Source of the DNA: JBGAHD01 sp044226395
Lineage (GTDB): Bacteria > Pseudomonadota > Gammaproteobacteria > Xanthomonadales > Ahniellaceae
Assembly: GCA_044226395.1 (NCBI GenBank)
Contig: JBGAHD010000001.1
Location: forward strand, 1,178,001-1,242,000
DNA length: 64,000 nt
Direction of reading: 5' to 3'
Shown one piece after another: positions 18,224-27,011 of the stretch (positions within the stretch are counted from its first letter, which is position 1; every line of letters starts with the position of its first letter). The translations under genes were made by a program, and so were the position numbers. The notes beneath the pieces are model-generated. The model was given only the letters and a program-made list of their open reading frames with translations, did not search any database and was not told the origin of the DNA.

Positions 18224-19217
18224 AGTCGCCACCCTTGGCGCCCAATTGGATCGTGCCGGCCTCGGCCAGACGACGCACGATGGCGAGAATTTCCTTCTGC
18301 GCCGCCTCGACATCGGCCAGGCGCACGGGGCCGCGCGCTTCCATGTCCTCGAGCAGCATGTCGGCCGCGCGGCGCGACATGTTGCGCGTGATCTTGTCGC
18401 GCACGCGCGGATCGGCGCCGCGCAGGGCCACGCCGAGCTTGTCGCCCGGGACCTCGCGCAAGACCGATTGCATGGCGCGATCTTCCAGGTCGCCGAGATT
18501 ATCGAACACGAACAGCAGATCGTTGAGCTTGGCGCCGAGTTCGGCGTCGCGCTCGCGAATCTGGTTGAGCAGATCCTGCTCCATGCCCGATTCCAGGCGC
18601 GTGAGAATGTTCGCCGCGACCTTGGCGCCACCAACCGAGCCCGGCCGCTTGCCGCGACTGGGCGGCTGGCGCGCCATGATTTCTTCGAGTTCCTGCATGG
18701 CCTGGCTGGAGATGCCATCCATCGTGGCGATGCGCAGCATCACGTCGGTGCGGATGCGTTCGGGCAGATTCGACATCACTTCGGCGGCTTGCTCCTCTTC
18801 GAGACAGGCCAGCACGATGGCGGCGATCTGCGGATGCTCGTCGCGCAGCAGATCGGCGATCGTGCGCGGTTCCATCCAGGTCAGGGCCTCGAGCGTGCGC
18901 TCGTTGCGGCCGGAGAGAATGCGATCGATCACGCCACTCGCGCGATCCTTGCCCAGGGCATTGGTCAGCACGCGACGCACGAAGTCATCGCCACCGGGCG
19001 CGATCGCGCTTTGATTGGCCACCGAGTCGGCGAAGCGATCGATCACGGTCGTGGCCTGATCGCGACTGACGCTGGCGATGCTGGCCATGGCTTGACCCAG
19101 TTGCTGCACTTCCTTGGCGCCGAGATGTTTCAAGACTTCGGCGGCCTCGTTCTCGCCCAGGCTCAGCAGCAGGATCGCGGCGCTTTGCACACCGGAAAGT
19201 TCAGCGGTCTCGGCCAT
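18216..19217 (-). CDS. fliG: Flagellar motor switch protein FliG
   Basis: The 333-residue protein shows the three-domain FliG layout. The N-terminal domain binds FliF (starts near LSGVQSAAILLLSLGE). The middle domain contains an EHPQ motif (DEHPQIAAIVLA) that binds FliM. The C-terminal torque helix carries charged residues (DEFVRRVL-like and DNLGDLEDRAMQ segments). It is the stator-contacting rotor protein. It follows fliF by 42 bp and precedes fliH with overlap. Confidence 0.97.
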   Translation of the reverse strand: MAETAELSGVQSAAILLLSLGENEAAEVLKHLGAKEVQQLGQAMASIASVSRDQATTVIDRFADSVANQSAIAPGGDDFVRRVLTNALGKDRASGVIDRILSGRNERTLEALTWMEPRTIADLLRDEHPQIAAIVLACLEEEQAAEVMSNLPERIRTDVMLRIATMDGISSQAMQELEEIMARQPPSRGKRPGSVGGAKVAANILTRLESGMEQDLLNQIRERDAELGAKLNDLLFVFDNLGDLEDRAMQSVLREVPGDKLGVALRGADPRVRDKITRNMSRRAADMLLEDMEARGPVRLADVEAAQKEILAIVRRLAEAGTIQLGAKGGDFV

Positions 19218-19259
19218 GTCGTTCCCCCGTCTTCAATCGTCGTGTTCGTCGCGCCGCGC

Positions 19260-20867
19260 TTACGACGCGGCGCCAGTCGCCACCCAGTTCTTCACGACCT
19301 GGGCGACGCGCTTGGGATCTTGTTGCGCGGCGGTACGCACCAGCGCGAGCTTGCGTTCGATCACGTCGGGCGTGCTCTCGCCGTTGTCCTCAAGCACCGG
19401 ATTGCCCTCGGCATCGACGCTCTCGCCGGCGCCATCGGCGTTTTCGTTGGCCAGCGCCGGCACGCGTTCGCCAACCAGATTGCGCACGGCCGGACGCACC
19501 ACCGAGAAGATCAGCACCAGCATCGCCAGCAGGCCCACGCCGTAGCGCGCGAACTCGCGCACCATGGGGTTCTGCCAGAACGGCGCGCCTTCGGCGTCGG
19601 TGTCGACCACGGTCGGCGCGAAGGCGGCGTTGAGCACCGACAGCGCGTCGCCACGTTTTTCATCGAAGCCCACGGCCTGCTTGACCAAGGTCTCCAGACG
19701 CGTGAGTTCTTCCGGCGTGAGCGGCACCATCTGCGTGCCGCCCTTGCCGTCGGACTTCGGCACGTTGTCGACCAGCACGGCCACGGTCAGGCGACGAATG
19801 CGGCCGGCCGGATTGCGCGTGTGACTGACGGTGCGATCGAGTTCGAAGTTGCGCGTCTCGCTCTTGGTCTGCGAGGTCGGCGACGTGGCATTGGTCGCGC
19901 TCGCGTTGGCGGCGACCTGCGAGGCATTGGTGTTCGGCGGCTGATTGCTGGTGGCACCGGGCACGCCCGCGGTCTGCGTGTTGGGCGTGGTGCTCATCTC
20001 TTCGTTGACTTGCTCGCTGCGGATCTTCTTGTCGTCGGGCGTGAAGCTCTCGCGCGCTTCCTCGACCACGGCGAAATCCATGTCGAGCGCGACCTGGGTG
20101 CTGACGCGCCCCGGCCCGGTCAAGGGCTCGAGCAGATCGCGCACGCGACTGATGTAGGACTCTTCCAAACGCCGCGTCTGTTCGAACTGCGTCGCCGTCT
20201 CGGCCATCTGGCCCATGGAGGAATTGGTGGTGAGCAAGCGACCGAATTGATCGACCACGGTCACGCGCTCGGGCTCGAGTTCGGGAATCGACGAAGCGAC
20301 CAGATGCACCACGGCCGCGACCTGATCGGGATCGAGCGAGCGACCCGGCAGCAGTTCCACCAGCACCGACGCGCTGGCCGGACCGCGATCGCGCGCGAAG
20401 GCGCTGGGCTTGGCCAAGGCGAGATGCACGCGCGCGTTGCGCACGGGCTTTAACGTCGTGATGGTTTGTTGCAGCTCTTGCTCCAGCGCGTGCTGATAAC
20501 GCGCCGATTCCATGAACTGGCTGACGCCGAAACCGGGATTGGCCATCAGGTTATCGACTTCGCTGCGCTCGCCGGCGGGCAGGCCTTGCGCGGCGAGCTT
20601 CAAGCGCACTTCGCGCGCCATCGACTCGGGCACGGCGATGGCGCCACTGGCTTCCAGGCGAAACGGCACATTGGCCGCGCTCAGCGATTCGGTGATGGCG
20701 GCGGCGTCCTTGTCGTCGAGGCTCGCGAACAGCGGCACCATCGCCGGCTTCTGGGTCCAGAAGAACACGCCCAGGCCCGCGGCCACCGCCAGCGCCAGGC
20801 CGATCAACACGCCGAACTGGCGTACCGCCGGGATGTCACGCAGGTTTTGCAGTTGCTTGAGATCCAC
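19260..20867 (-). CDS. fliF: Flagellar MS-ring protein FliF
   Basis: The 535-residue protein has an N-terminal membrane helix (about 18-38), ring-building motifs (LSAANVPFRLEASGAIAVP and LPGRSLDPDQVAAVVHLVA), a low-complexity Asn/Thr/Ala-rich loop (about 285-345), a C-terminal membrane helix (about 435-455), and an acidic cytoplasmic tail that binds FliG. The MS-ring is the platform for rotor and export gate. The start lies 9 bp after the fliE stop. Confidence 0.97.
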   Translation of the reverse strand: MDLKQLQNLRDIPAVRQFGVLIGLALAVAAGLGVFFWTQKPAMVPLFASLDDKDAAAITESLSAANVPFRLEASGAIAVPESMAREVRLKLAAQGLPAGERSEVDNLMANPGFGVSQFMESARYQHALEQELQQTITTLKPVRNARVHLALAKPSAFARDRGPASASVLVELLPGRSLDPDQVAAVVHLVASSIPELEPERVTVVDQFGRLLTTNSSMGQMAETATQFEQTRRLEESYISRVRDLLEPLTGPGRVSTQVALDMDFAVVEEARESFTPDDKKIRSEQVNEEMSTTPNTQTAGVPGATSNQPPNTNASQVAANASATNATSPTSQTKSETRNFELDRTVSHTRNPAGRIRRLTVAVLVDNVPKSDGKGGTQMVPLTPEELTRLETLVKQAVGFDEKRGDALSVLNAAFAPTVVDTDAEGAPFWQNPMVREFARYGVGLLAMLVLIFSVVRPAVRNLVGERVPALANENADGAGESVDAEGNPVLEDNGESTPDVIERKLALVRTAAQQDPKRVAQVVKNWVATGAAS

Positions 20868-20876
20868 GGATCATCC

Positions 20877-21242
20877 TCAAATCGGCATGTTCATGATGTC
20901 TTGGTAGGCGCTGACCACGCGATTGCGCACTTCCACGGTCGCGGCCATGGCCACGCGCGAGCGCTGCATCGACAACATCACGCTGGCCAGATCGGTATTG
21001 GGGTCGCCGCGTTCGAACTTGTTCTGTAGAGTCTGGGTTTGCATCTGCGTCTGGTTGACGCTGTCGATGGCCTTGGACAAGGTGTCGGCGAAACCGCCGG
21101 TCTTGCCCACCGCTGGCGCGCCATTCGCGCCGGTGGCGTTGGTGGCCGCGCCCGGCGCTTGAACGCCGAAGGGCAGACCGGACGCCTGACTTTTCAGGGC
21201 GCGGATCTGCGCGAGAACTCCACTGACATCCATCGTGCTCAT
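20877..21242 (-). CDS. fliE: Flagellar hook-basal body protein FliE
   Basis: The 121-residue product (from MSTMDVSG at 21242) has the FliE C-terminal region with DLASVMLSMQRSRVAM and VRNRVVSAYQDIMNMPI, ending in the family-typical MPI. FliE joins the MS-ring to the proximal rod. Upstream in-frame codons lie across the sigma-54 promoter and were excluded; an alternative ATG is three codons later. It is the first gene of the fliEFGHIJK unit. Confidence 0.95.
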   Translation of the reverse strand: MSTMDVSGVLAQIRALKSQASGLPFGVQAPGAATNATGANGAPAVGKTGGFADTLSKAIDSVNQTQMQTQTLQNKFERGDPNTDLASVMLSMQRSRVAMAATVEVRNRVVSAYQDIMNMPI

Positions 21243-21283
21243 GTTTTGGTCGTGGCGGCCGATTGACTCTGTGTCCGTGACAA

Positions 21284-21299
21284 AGCAATCGCCATGCCG
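21284..21299 (-). promoter_or_regulatory. Sigma-54 promoter of the fliE operon
   Basis: The minus strand reads CGGCATG-GCGA-TTGCT, with the GG and GC dinucleotides 10 bp apart as sigma-54 requires. The -12 element lies about 43 bp upstream of the fliE ATG. Two positions differ from the best consensus (C for T at the first base, T for C in GGCAC). Confidence 0.82.
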
Positions 21300-21703
21300 A
21301 GCCATTCGCCGTCATGGTTTCGTCGTTCGAGGGCCCGAACGGGCCAGGTCCTGCGCTGTCGGCCGGCGTCGCCGCGCGAGACTTGCCTTCACGACGCGTG
21401 CCGCGACAGTGAAATGACGGCGAGCCCGGGTCGAAACGCCGACGCGCGCGTCGGCGCGACGATTACCGGTCATGGCGTCGACGTTGTTTCGCGATCGCGG
21501 CGGCATTGCCGGCGCGACACGCGCGTCGACTCGTCCACGTTGACACTCAGTCACGATTGCGGTGATGACGCGAGCGACGCGCGCTCGATGCGCGGACTCG
21601 AGATATCCGGCGAACGCGAGCGCCTGCGCGGCGCGCGTGCGCCACGGACGTGATGTCATCGAACAAGAAGTTTTGTCGAGCGCGCGTCACGCGCCCAACG
21701 ACA

Positions 21704-21746
21704 CGCGCCACGACACCGCCCGCCAGCGCGGGTCGGTCGTGGCGCG
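21704..21746 (-). terminator. Extended hairpin after fleQ, possible terminator
   Basis: CGCGCCACGAC and GTCGTGGCGCG form a perfect 11-bp stem 8 bp past the fleQ stop. The 21-nt loop contains an internal CCCGC/GCGGG stem. There is no T-tract on the minus strand. It probably ends or protects the rpoN-REC-fleQ transcript. Confidence 0.45.
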
Positions 21747-21753
21747 ACAGCGC

Positions 21754-23271
21754 TCAGACTTCCGAGGCGAGATCGAGCTCGGAGCCGTCGCGCGTGAGCT
21801 GATACTTGCGCAGCTTCTCGACCAGAGTCGTGCGCCGCAGGCCGAGCAATTGCGCGGCGTGCGCGACCACGCCATCGGCGCGCGCCAGCGCGTGACGGAT
21901 CAGGCTGATCTCGATGCGCGCCATGTGCTCGCGCAGATCCATGCCCTCGGGCGGCAGCACGGTCAGATCGGGCACGGCATGCGCTTCGGCCGGTAGGCTC
22001 TCGCGCGGCGTCGGCAGGCTCATGGCCGGCGTGGGCGAACCCGGCAGCGGCATGGGCATGGCGGTCGGCATCGCCGGCAAGGGCGCCGCGGGCGTGGACA
22101 TCGGCGTCACGGTCGGCTCGCCGACGCGATAGCGCGCGGGCAAGTCGACGCCACGCACGATGCCGCCCGGATGCAGCACGGCCAAACGTTCGATCAAGTT
22201 CGACAGTTCGCGCACATTGCCCGGCCAGCGATAGCGTTGCAGCACCGCGATCGCATCCGGCGCCAGACGCACGCTGCCGCGACCACCGCGACGCATCTGC
22301 TCGACCAGCGAGGCGATGAGTTCGGGCAGATCGGCGATGCGCTCGCGCAGCGGCGGCATCTCGATCGGGAACACGTTCAAGCGATAGAACAGATCCTCGC
22401 GAAACGTGCCCTTGGAAATATTGTCTTCCAGATTTCGATGCGTCGCGGCGATGATGCGCACGTCGCAATGCTGGGTTTGATTGCTGCCCACGCGCTCGAA
22501 GCACCGCTCCTGCAGCACGCGCAGCAGTTTCACCTGCATCGGCAGGCTCATGTCGCCGATCTCGTCGAGAAACAGCGTGCCGCCCTCGGCCATTTCAAAA
22601 CGGCCCTTGCGCGCGCTGATCGCGCCGGTGAAGGCGCCTTTCTCGTGACCGAACAATTCGCTTTCCAGCAATTCGCCAGGAATCGCGCCGCAATTGATCG
22701 CGACGAAGGGTTTGGCGCGTCGTTGCGAGCTGTCATGCACCGCGCGCGCGGCCACTTCCTTGCCGCTGCCCGATTCGCCCAGGATCAAGACCGTGGTGTC
22801 GAAGTTGGCGACCTGCTCGATCATCTGCCGCAGCCGTTGCACGGCCGGCGACGAGCCCGAGGGCCCGCTGGTCGACACAGTCACGCGCGCGTCTTCTTCC
22901 ATGCGCTCGACGCCGGCGCGACGCAGCATGTCCGACAGCTGCGAATAACGCACCGGATAATCCAGTTCCCAGAACGCATGCGCGCCCAAGCCGAATTTCT
23001 GCGCGCCCTCGAGATGATGCTCGGGCAAGGCCAGGATCGGCGGATGCAAGGGATCGCGCTTCAACCAGGCGAGGAATTGCGAGAACGCCGGCTCATCGCC
23101 GAGGTTGCCCACGACCACGGCCAGCCATTCGCGCTGGGTGTGTTGTTCGGTCATGATGCGCGTCACGTCGTCCACGCGCACGGGCACGCAGTCGACGAAG
23201 CGCAGCAGCACTTCCAGTTGCTCCGCCCGATCGGCGTTGGCGTCGATCACCGCCACGCGTGACTCAGCCAT
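21754..23271 (-). CDS. fleQ: Sigma-54-dependent flagellar master regulator FleQ
   Basis: The 505-residue protein has a FleQ-type receiver-like N domain (1-120), a AAA+ domain with Walker A GESGSGKE (165-172), GAFTGA sigma-54 loop (212-217) and Walker B GTLFLDEIGD (231-240), a Pro/Ala/Met-rich linker (385-440), and a Fis-type HTH (about 455-492, RRTTLVEKLRKYQL). It activates sigma-54 promoters such as those before fliE, fliL, flgA and flgB. Unlike P. aeruginosa FleQ, the c-di-GMP motif LFRSLVG before the AAA+ domain is absent (SGPSGSS instead), and the other two contact motifs are changed. The ATG, with GGGAG upstream, overlaps the REC gene by 8 bp. Confidence 0.93.
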   Translation of the reverse strand: MAESRVAVIDANADRAEQLEVLLRFVDCVPVRVDDVTRIMTEQHTQREWLAVVVGNLGDEPAFSQFLAWLKRDPLHPPILALPEHHLEGAQKFGLGAHAFWELDYPVRYSQLSDMLRRAGVERMEEDARVTVSTSGPSGSSPAVQRLRQMIEQVANFDTTVLILGESGSGKEVAARAVHDSSQRRAKPFVAINCGAIPGELLESELFGHEKGAFTGAISARKGRFEMAEGGTLFLDEIGDMSLPMQVKLLRVLQERCFERVGSNQTQHCDVRIIAATHRNLEDNISKGTFREDLFYRLNVFPIEMPPLRERIADLPELIASLVEQMRRGGRGSVRLAPDAIAVLQRYRWPGNVRELSNLIERLAVLHPGGIVRGVDLPARYRVGEPTVTPMSTPAAPLPAMPTAMPMPLPGSPTPAMSLPTPRESLPAEAHAVPDLTVLPPEGMDLREHMARIEISLIRHALARADGVVAHAAQLLGLRRTTLVEKLRKYQLTRDGSELDLASEV

Positions 23272-23653
23272 CGTCGTCTACTCCCGCCAGTTTCTTCAAT
23301 AACGGCACGATTTCGTGCACGTACCACATCTTGCTGATGAAGGCGTCGGCGCCGGAACGCGCGACGTGCTCGCGATGCTCGGCATCGTCGTAATGGCTGG
23401 TGATGGCGATGAAGGGCGGATCGGTCTGGGCCTTGATCAGACGCGTGGCTTGCAGGCCACCCATCTGCGGCATCGACAGATCCATCAACACGGCGTCGGG
23501 ACGCAGCTCTTCGGCCAGGCGCACGGCTTCGACGCCATTCAAGGCGCGGCCGCAGACCTCGACCCAGGGCAACGAGCGCAAAAGACGCACGGCAGAGTTG
23601 ATGAAGCCCTCGTGATCGTCCACCAGCAGCAAGCGAATCGTCTTGGTGGTCAT
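23264..23653 (-). CDS. vemR: Single-domain response regulator, VemR-like
   Basis: The 129-residue protein is only a receiver domain: acidic pair D12/D13, phospho-acceptor D58 (AVLMDLSMP), and a conserved Ser/Thr (AITSH) and Lys (ISKMW). The start MTTKTIR at 23653 has GAGG upstream. Its place between rpoN and fleQ is that of Xanthomonas VemR, an atypical regulator affecting motility and exopolysaccharide. The symbol rests on this context and domain type. The gene sits 7 bp after rpoN and overlaps fleQ, so all three are probably one operon. Confidence 0.78.
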   Translation of the reverse strand: MTTKTIRLLLVDDHEGFINSAVRLLRSLPWVEVCGRALNGVEAVRLAEELRPDAVLMDLSMPQMGGLQATRLIKAQTDPPFIAITSHYDDAEHREHVARSGADAFISKMWYVHEIVPLLKKLAGVDDDG

Positions 23654-23660
23654 TTCAACC

Positions 23661-25100
23661 TCAATGCGCGGCCGCGAAATACGCGGCGTGGATCGGGCGA
23701 CGGCGTTCCTTCGCCGGCGCGATGGCAAGCTGATCGCGATACTTGGCCACGGTGCGACGCGCGATGCGCACGCCCTGACGCGCGAGCAAAGTGACGATGG
23801 CATCGTCGGCCAGCGGCGCCTCGGGGTTCTCGGCGTCGATCAGGCGCTTGACCAGGGCGCGCACCGCGCGACCGGCCAGCGCCGCGCCGTCGAGCTTGGC
23901 GGAGAAGAAGTACTTCAGTTCGAAGGTGCCGCGCGGCGTTTGCAGATACTTGCCGGTGGTCACGCGCGAGACGGTGGACTCGTGCATGCCGATGGCGTCG
24001 GCGACTTCGCGCAGGGTCAGCGATTTCATCAGCTCCTCGCCTTGTTCGAGGAAGGCGCGTTGCCGCTCGACCACGACCGCGGCCACGCGCATCAACGTGT
24101 CCTGACGCATGGCCAGGCCGCGCACGAGCCAGCGCGCGTCGTTGAGCAGTTCGCGCATGGCCTTGGCGCCACCGGCATCGCCGGCGCGCGAGAGCATGCG
24201 TTCGTACGTCGAGTTGATTCGCACGCGCGGCGCGCAGGCGGGATTGGCCTCGACCGTCCAACCGGCCGTGCCGCGACGGGCCACGACTTCGGGCACGACG
24301 TGGCGCAGTTCCGCGGTCAGCGCGCCGGGGCGCGGATCGAGGCTCATGATCAGTTCGGCGGCGCGGCGCGCGGTGCCCGCGTCGACGCCGAGAAAATTCG
24401 CTAGCGCCGCGAAATCGTGCTGCGCCAGCACGTCCAGCGCGCCATCGACGATGCGCGTGGCCAGCGTCACCAGGGTGGCGTCGGCCTCGACGAATTCCAA
24501 TTGCGCGCGCAGGCATTCGGCCAGATTGCGCGCGCCGAAGCCCACGGGCTCCTGACGCAGCATCAATTGCCGCAGACGCTCGATCTCGACCACGCCCACG
24601 CCGCATTGACGCGCGCCCTGGGCCAATACTTCCTCGAGCGTGCCTTCCAAATAACCGTTGTCATCGACGCGATCGACCAGGTACTCGGCCACCGCGCGAT
24701 CGCGTTCGTTGTTGACGTGCATCAGCAACTGCTCGAGCACGCGCACGCGGATGTCGGACGATTCCGGCGCCGCGTTCTGCGGCCGCCAGTCTTCCTCGCC
24801 ATCGCCGTCGTATTGCACTTCGCTGCCGTCGAAGCTCATCGGCATCTCGACGATCTCGACCGGCGCGGCGGCTTCGGCCAGGTCGGCGACGCTCGGTTCG
24901 GCGGCGATCTCGCCATCGATTTCGGCGTCGATCTCGGACTCCTCGTCCTCCTCGACTTCCAGCATCGGGTTCTGCGACAGGGCCTGACGCAATTCGAGCT
25001 GCATCTCCTGCGTGGTCAGCTGCAGCAGACGGATCGATTGAATCAGTTGCGATGTCAGCGCCGTATGTTGCGTCAGGCGCGTCCCCATGGTCGTTCTCAT
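23661..25100 (-). CDS. rpoN: RNA polymerase sigma-54 factor RpoN (RpoN2 type)
   Basis: From MRTTMGTRLTQ (25100) the protein has 479 residues. The Gln/Leu-rich activator-interacting region I (LTSQLIQSIRLLQLTTQEMQ) is followed by an acidic region II (about 48-85), the core-binding and HTH regions, and a C-terminal RpoN box ARRTVAKYRD. It recognises GG-N10-GC promoters. Xanthomonads often have two rpoN genes, with rpoN2 inside the flagellar cluster next to vemR and fleQ; this position suggests rpoN2. The longer ORF upstream is not conserved-looking and was excluded. Confidence 0.95.
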   Translation of the reverse strand: MRTTMGTRLTQHTALTSQLIQSIRLLQLTTQEMQLELRQALSQNPMLEVEEDEESEIDAEIDGEIAAEPSVADLAEAAAPVEIVEMPMSFDGSEVQYDGDGEEDWRPQNAAPESSDIRVRVLEQLLMHVNNERDRAVAEYLVDRVDDNGYLEGTLEEVLAQGARQCGVGVVEIERLRQLMLRQEPVGFGARNLAECLRAQLEFVEADATLVTLATRIVDGALDVLAQHDFAALANFLGVDAGTARRAAELIMSLDPRPGALTAELRHVVPEVVARRGTAGWTVEANPACAPRVRINSTYERMLSRAGDAGGAKAMRELLNDARWLVRGLAMRQDTLMRVAAVVVERQRAFLEQGEELMKSLTLREVADAIGMHESTVSRVTTGKYLQTPRGTFELKYFFSAKLDGAALAGRAVRALVKRLIDAENPEAPLADDAIVTLLARQGVRIARRTVAKYRDQLAIAPAKERRRPIHAAYFAAAH

Positions 25101-25404
25101 GACACCCCCCGCTCCGCGGCGGAAAATCCACGCCATCAGAATGACGGGATGAAGGCATCGGCGTAATCGGGAGGTTTCCGACGCCGGAAACCGGATACCT
25201 GACAGACTTGTCGGGAAATCCCCTACCGCCGTCGCCCGCTTGGCGCGGGTTCGCGGCGATGCGACGACTTTCCACGCGACAAAGGCAGACCAGGCCTTCA
25301 TCCCCGAGCACTCCCACGTCGATCAGCGCCGCTTATTCGACGCCACCCTTCATCCTTGCGTGGTCAAGCACTTGCGTGAAGCTGTCAAATCTTCAAGGCA
25401 GGAC
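25101..25404. other. Intergenic region upstream of rpoN
   Basis: This 304-bp gap should hold the promoter of the rpoN-REC-fleQ operon. I found no convincing sigma-54 or sigma-28 site and only a TTGACA-like -35 (minus strand, 25383-25388) without a good -10. An 8-bp inverted repeat (GGTTTCCG/CGGAAACC, 25173-25192) is a possible hairpin or operator. Confidence 0.4.
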
Positions 25405-26028
25405 TCAGGCCAGTCCTTGCCGAATGGCGAAGCGCACGAGCTCGGCCGGTCGCCGCATGCCGAGCCGCTCCATCAGGCGCGCGCGATGCGTCTCCACGGT
25501 CTTGACGCTGATCCCCAGGTCGGCGGCGATCTCCTTGGTCGATTGACCGCGGCCCATGCGCGTGAGGATTTCACGCTGCCGCGTCGGCAGATCGTCGGGT
25601 GAAACGGAATCCTTGTTCGCCCACGAGCGCACCATGCGCGATGACACCATGGGACTTAGATAGGTCTGGCCGTCGGCGGCGGCGCGCAGCGCCAATTCCA
25701 GTTCGGCCGGCGCGGCTTCCTTGACCACGAAGGCCAGCGCGCCCGCGCGCAAGGCGCCTTGCACGTGATCGAGATCGGCGTACATGCTCATGATCACGAC
25801 CGCGATTTCCGGGTATTCCACGTGCAATTGCTGCGCGAGTTCGATGCCGGAGCGGCCGGGCATGGAGATATCGAGCACCGCCACGTCGGGGCGATGCAAG
25901 GCGATCAAGTCCATGACTTCGTCGCCGCGGTGGGCTTCGGCCACCACTTCCATGTCGCTGAAGCCCTCGAGCAGGCGACGGATCCCGGCTCGCACGAGGG
26001 TGTGGTCATCGGCCAACAAGAGCCGCAT
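25405..26028 (-). CDS. NarL/FixJ-type response regulator (REC + LuxR HTH)
   Basis: The start MRLLLADDH at 26028 gives 207 residues. The receiver has the acidic pair DD and phospho-acceptor Asp in VAVLDISMPG, and VIMSMY and VVKE motifs; a LuxR-type HTH (about 145-200) has STKEIAADLGISVKTVETHRARLMERLG. It should bind DNA when phosphorylated. No partner histidine kinase is adjacent. Its position between rpoN and the PilZ-like/fliT/fliS genes suggests a role in motility or surface regulation, but the target is unknown. Confidence 0.9.
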   Translation of the reverse strand: MRLLLADDHTLVRAGIRRLLEGFSDMEVVAEAHRGDEVMDLIALHRPDVAVLDISMPGRSGIELAQQLHVEYPEIAVVIMSMYADLDHVQGALRAGALAFVVKEAAPAELELALRAAADGQTYLSPMVSSRMVRSWANKDSVSPDDLPTRQREILTRMGRGQSTKEIAADLGISVKTVETHRARLMERLGMRRPAELVRFAIRQGLA

Positions 26029-26134
26029 CGCGAATCCCCGGAAGTGGTCACGACCGACAATAGCGCCGCTGGTCGACGCAGGGAAGCCCGCCAAGCCGTT
26101 CTTATTGAAAAACTTTGGCGCGCGCGTGGCGCGC

Positions 26135-26695
26135 TCAGGCGCCGCCGGCGTGGCGACGGCGGGCATCGGCGATCTGACGGCGATGCAATCGAAAGACATG
26201 ACGCTCCCAGGCGCCGCGCAGCGGCTCGGGCATATCGGTAAAACGCAGCCAACAGCGAAAACCACCGTTCTCGCCCGGCTCGGCGTGAATTTCGCCCGGC
26301 CAACGCAAGGGCTCGGGCACCAGGGGATGCAGTTCGATCGCGGCGAGCACCTTGCCCGATGGCGGCGCTTCCGGCCAATCGAAATTCAAGCCCAGCCGAC
26401 AACAGTGCAACGAACGCGCGCGGCCTCCCAGGCCATCGCGACGCGCCAGGGCGCCCAACAATTCCAAAATCAGGTCGAGCTTTACTTCGAGGCGCCACCA
26501 ATCGGGTTCGTCGTCGTCATCGACGTGTCCGGGCTTGGCCTCGATGTCGAGCAAGGCCGCGCCGCGCAGCAGGGCCTGGGCGCGATGCGACAGCGCCAGT
26601 TCGTCCATGGCCTCGAACGGCTCGAGCGCGAACGGCACGCACACGCTCGCCACGAGCTCTTGCGCGAACCATTCGCGCGCGAGTGCCTCAGCCAT
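26135..26695 (-). CDS. PilZ-like (atypical) protein of the flagellar cluster
   Basis: This 186-residue protein overlaps fliT by 8 bp. It has an acidic/hydrophobic N-terminal half and a beta-rich C-terminal half with LGLNFDWP, AIELHPLVPEPLRWPGEI and CWLRFTDMPEPLRGAWERHVFRLHRRQ segments. These resemble the divergent PilZ domains found at this place in xanthomonad flagellar loci. The canonical RxxxR and (D/N)xSxxG c-di-GMP motifs are not recognisable, so ligand binding is doubtful. It could be a protein-interaction adaptor. Assignment is by context and weak resemblance. Confidence 0.55.
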   Translation of the reverse strand: MAEALAREWFAQELVASVCVPFALEPFEAMDELALSHRAQALLRGAALLDIEAKPGHVDDDDEPDWWRLEVKLDLILELLGALARRDGLGGRARSLHCCRLGLNFDWPEAPPSGKVLAAIELHPLVPEPLRWPGEIHAEPGENGGFRCWLRFTDMPEPLRGAWERHVFRLHRRQIADARRRHAGGA

Positions 26696-27011
26696 CGCGG
26701 GCGTCCTTGTATTCGCTGGCGACCTGGCGCGCGCGGTGGAAGCCGGCGAGCACCTTGGCCGCTTCGTCGCGGGCGCGTTCGAACTCGCCCATCACTTCGC
26801 GCTCGCGTTCGAGCACGCGGCGCAGGGCCGGAGCCAGTGCCTCGCGTTCGTCGGCCGGCACGCCGGCGGTGACGAAGGCGCGAAGCTCCGCGTCATGGGC
26901 TTCCAGCAGCGCGTCGGCGGCGGCGAATTCGTCGGCGCGCGCGCAATCGCGCGCGGCATCGAGTTGCGCGATCAGGCGCTCGACCGTGGCGGTCCAGCGC
27001 GGGCCGGTCAC
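26688..27011 (-). CDS. fliT: FliT-like flagellar chaperone
   Basis: The small (107-residue), helical, Ala/Glu/Arg-rich protein directly follows fliS in a GTGA overlap, so GTG is the start. Size, helical bundle pattern and position fit FliT, the FliD export chaperone. Sequence conservation in FliT is very low, so assignment is mostly contextual. Confidence 0.65.
   Translation of the reverse strand: MTGPRWTATVERLIAQLDAARDCARADEFAAADALLEAHDAELRAFVTAGVPADEREALAPALRRVLEREREVMGEFERARDEAAKVLAGFHRARQVASEYKDARDG

Larger units (their letters stand above)
21243..21753. other. Intergenic region between fleQ and fliE
   Basis: This 511-bp region has the fliE sigma-54 promoter near one end and an 11-bp-stem hairpin after fleQ at the other. 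No gene was recognised in the middle. It could host FleQ binding sites, but I cannot define them. Confidence 0.55.
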
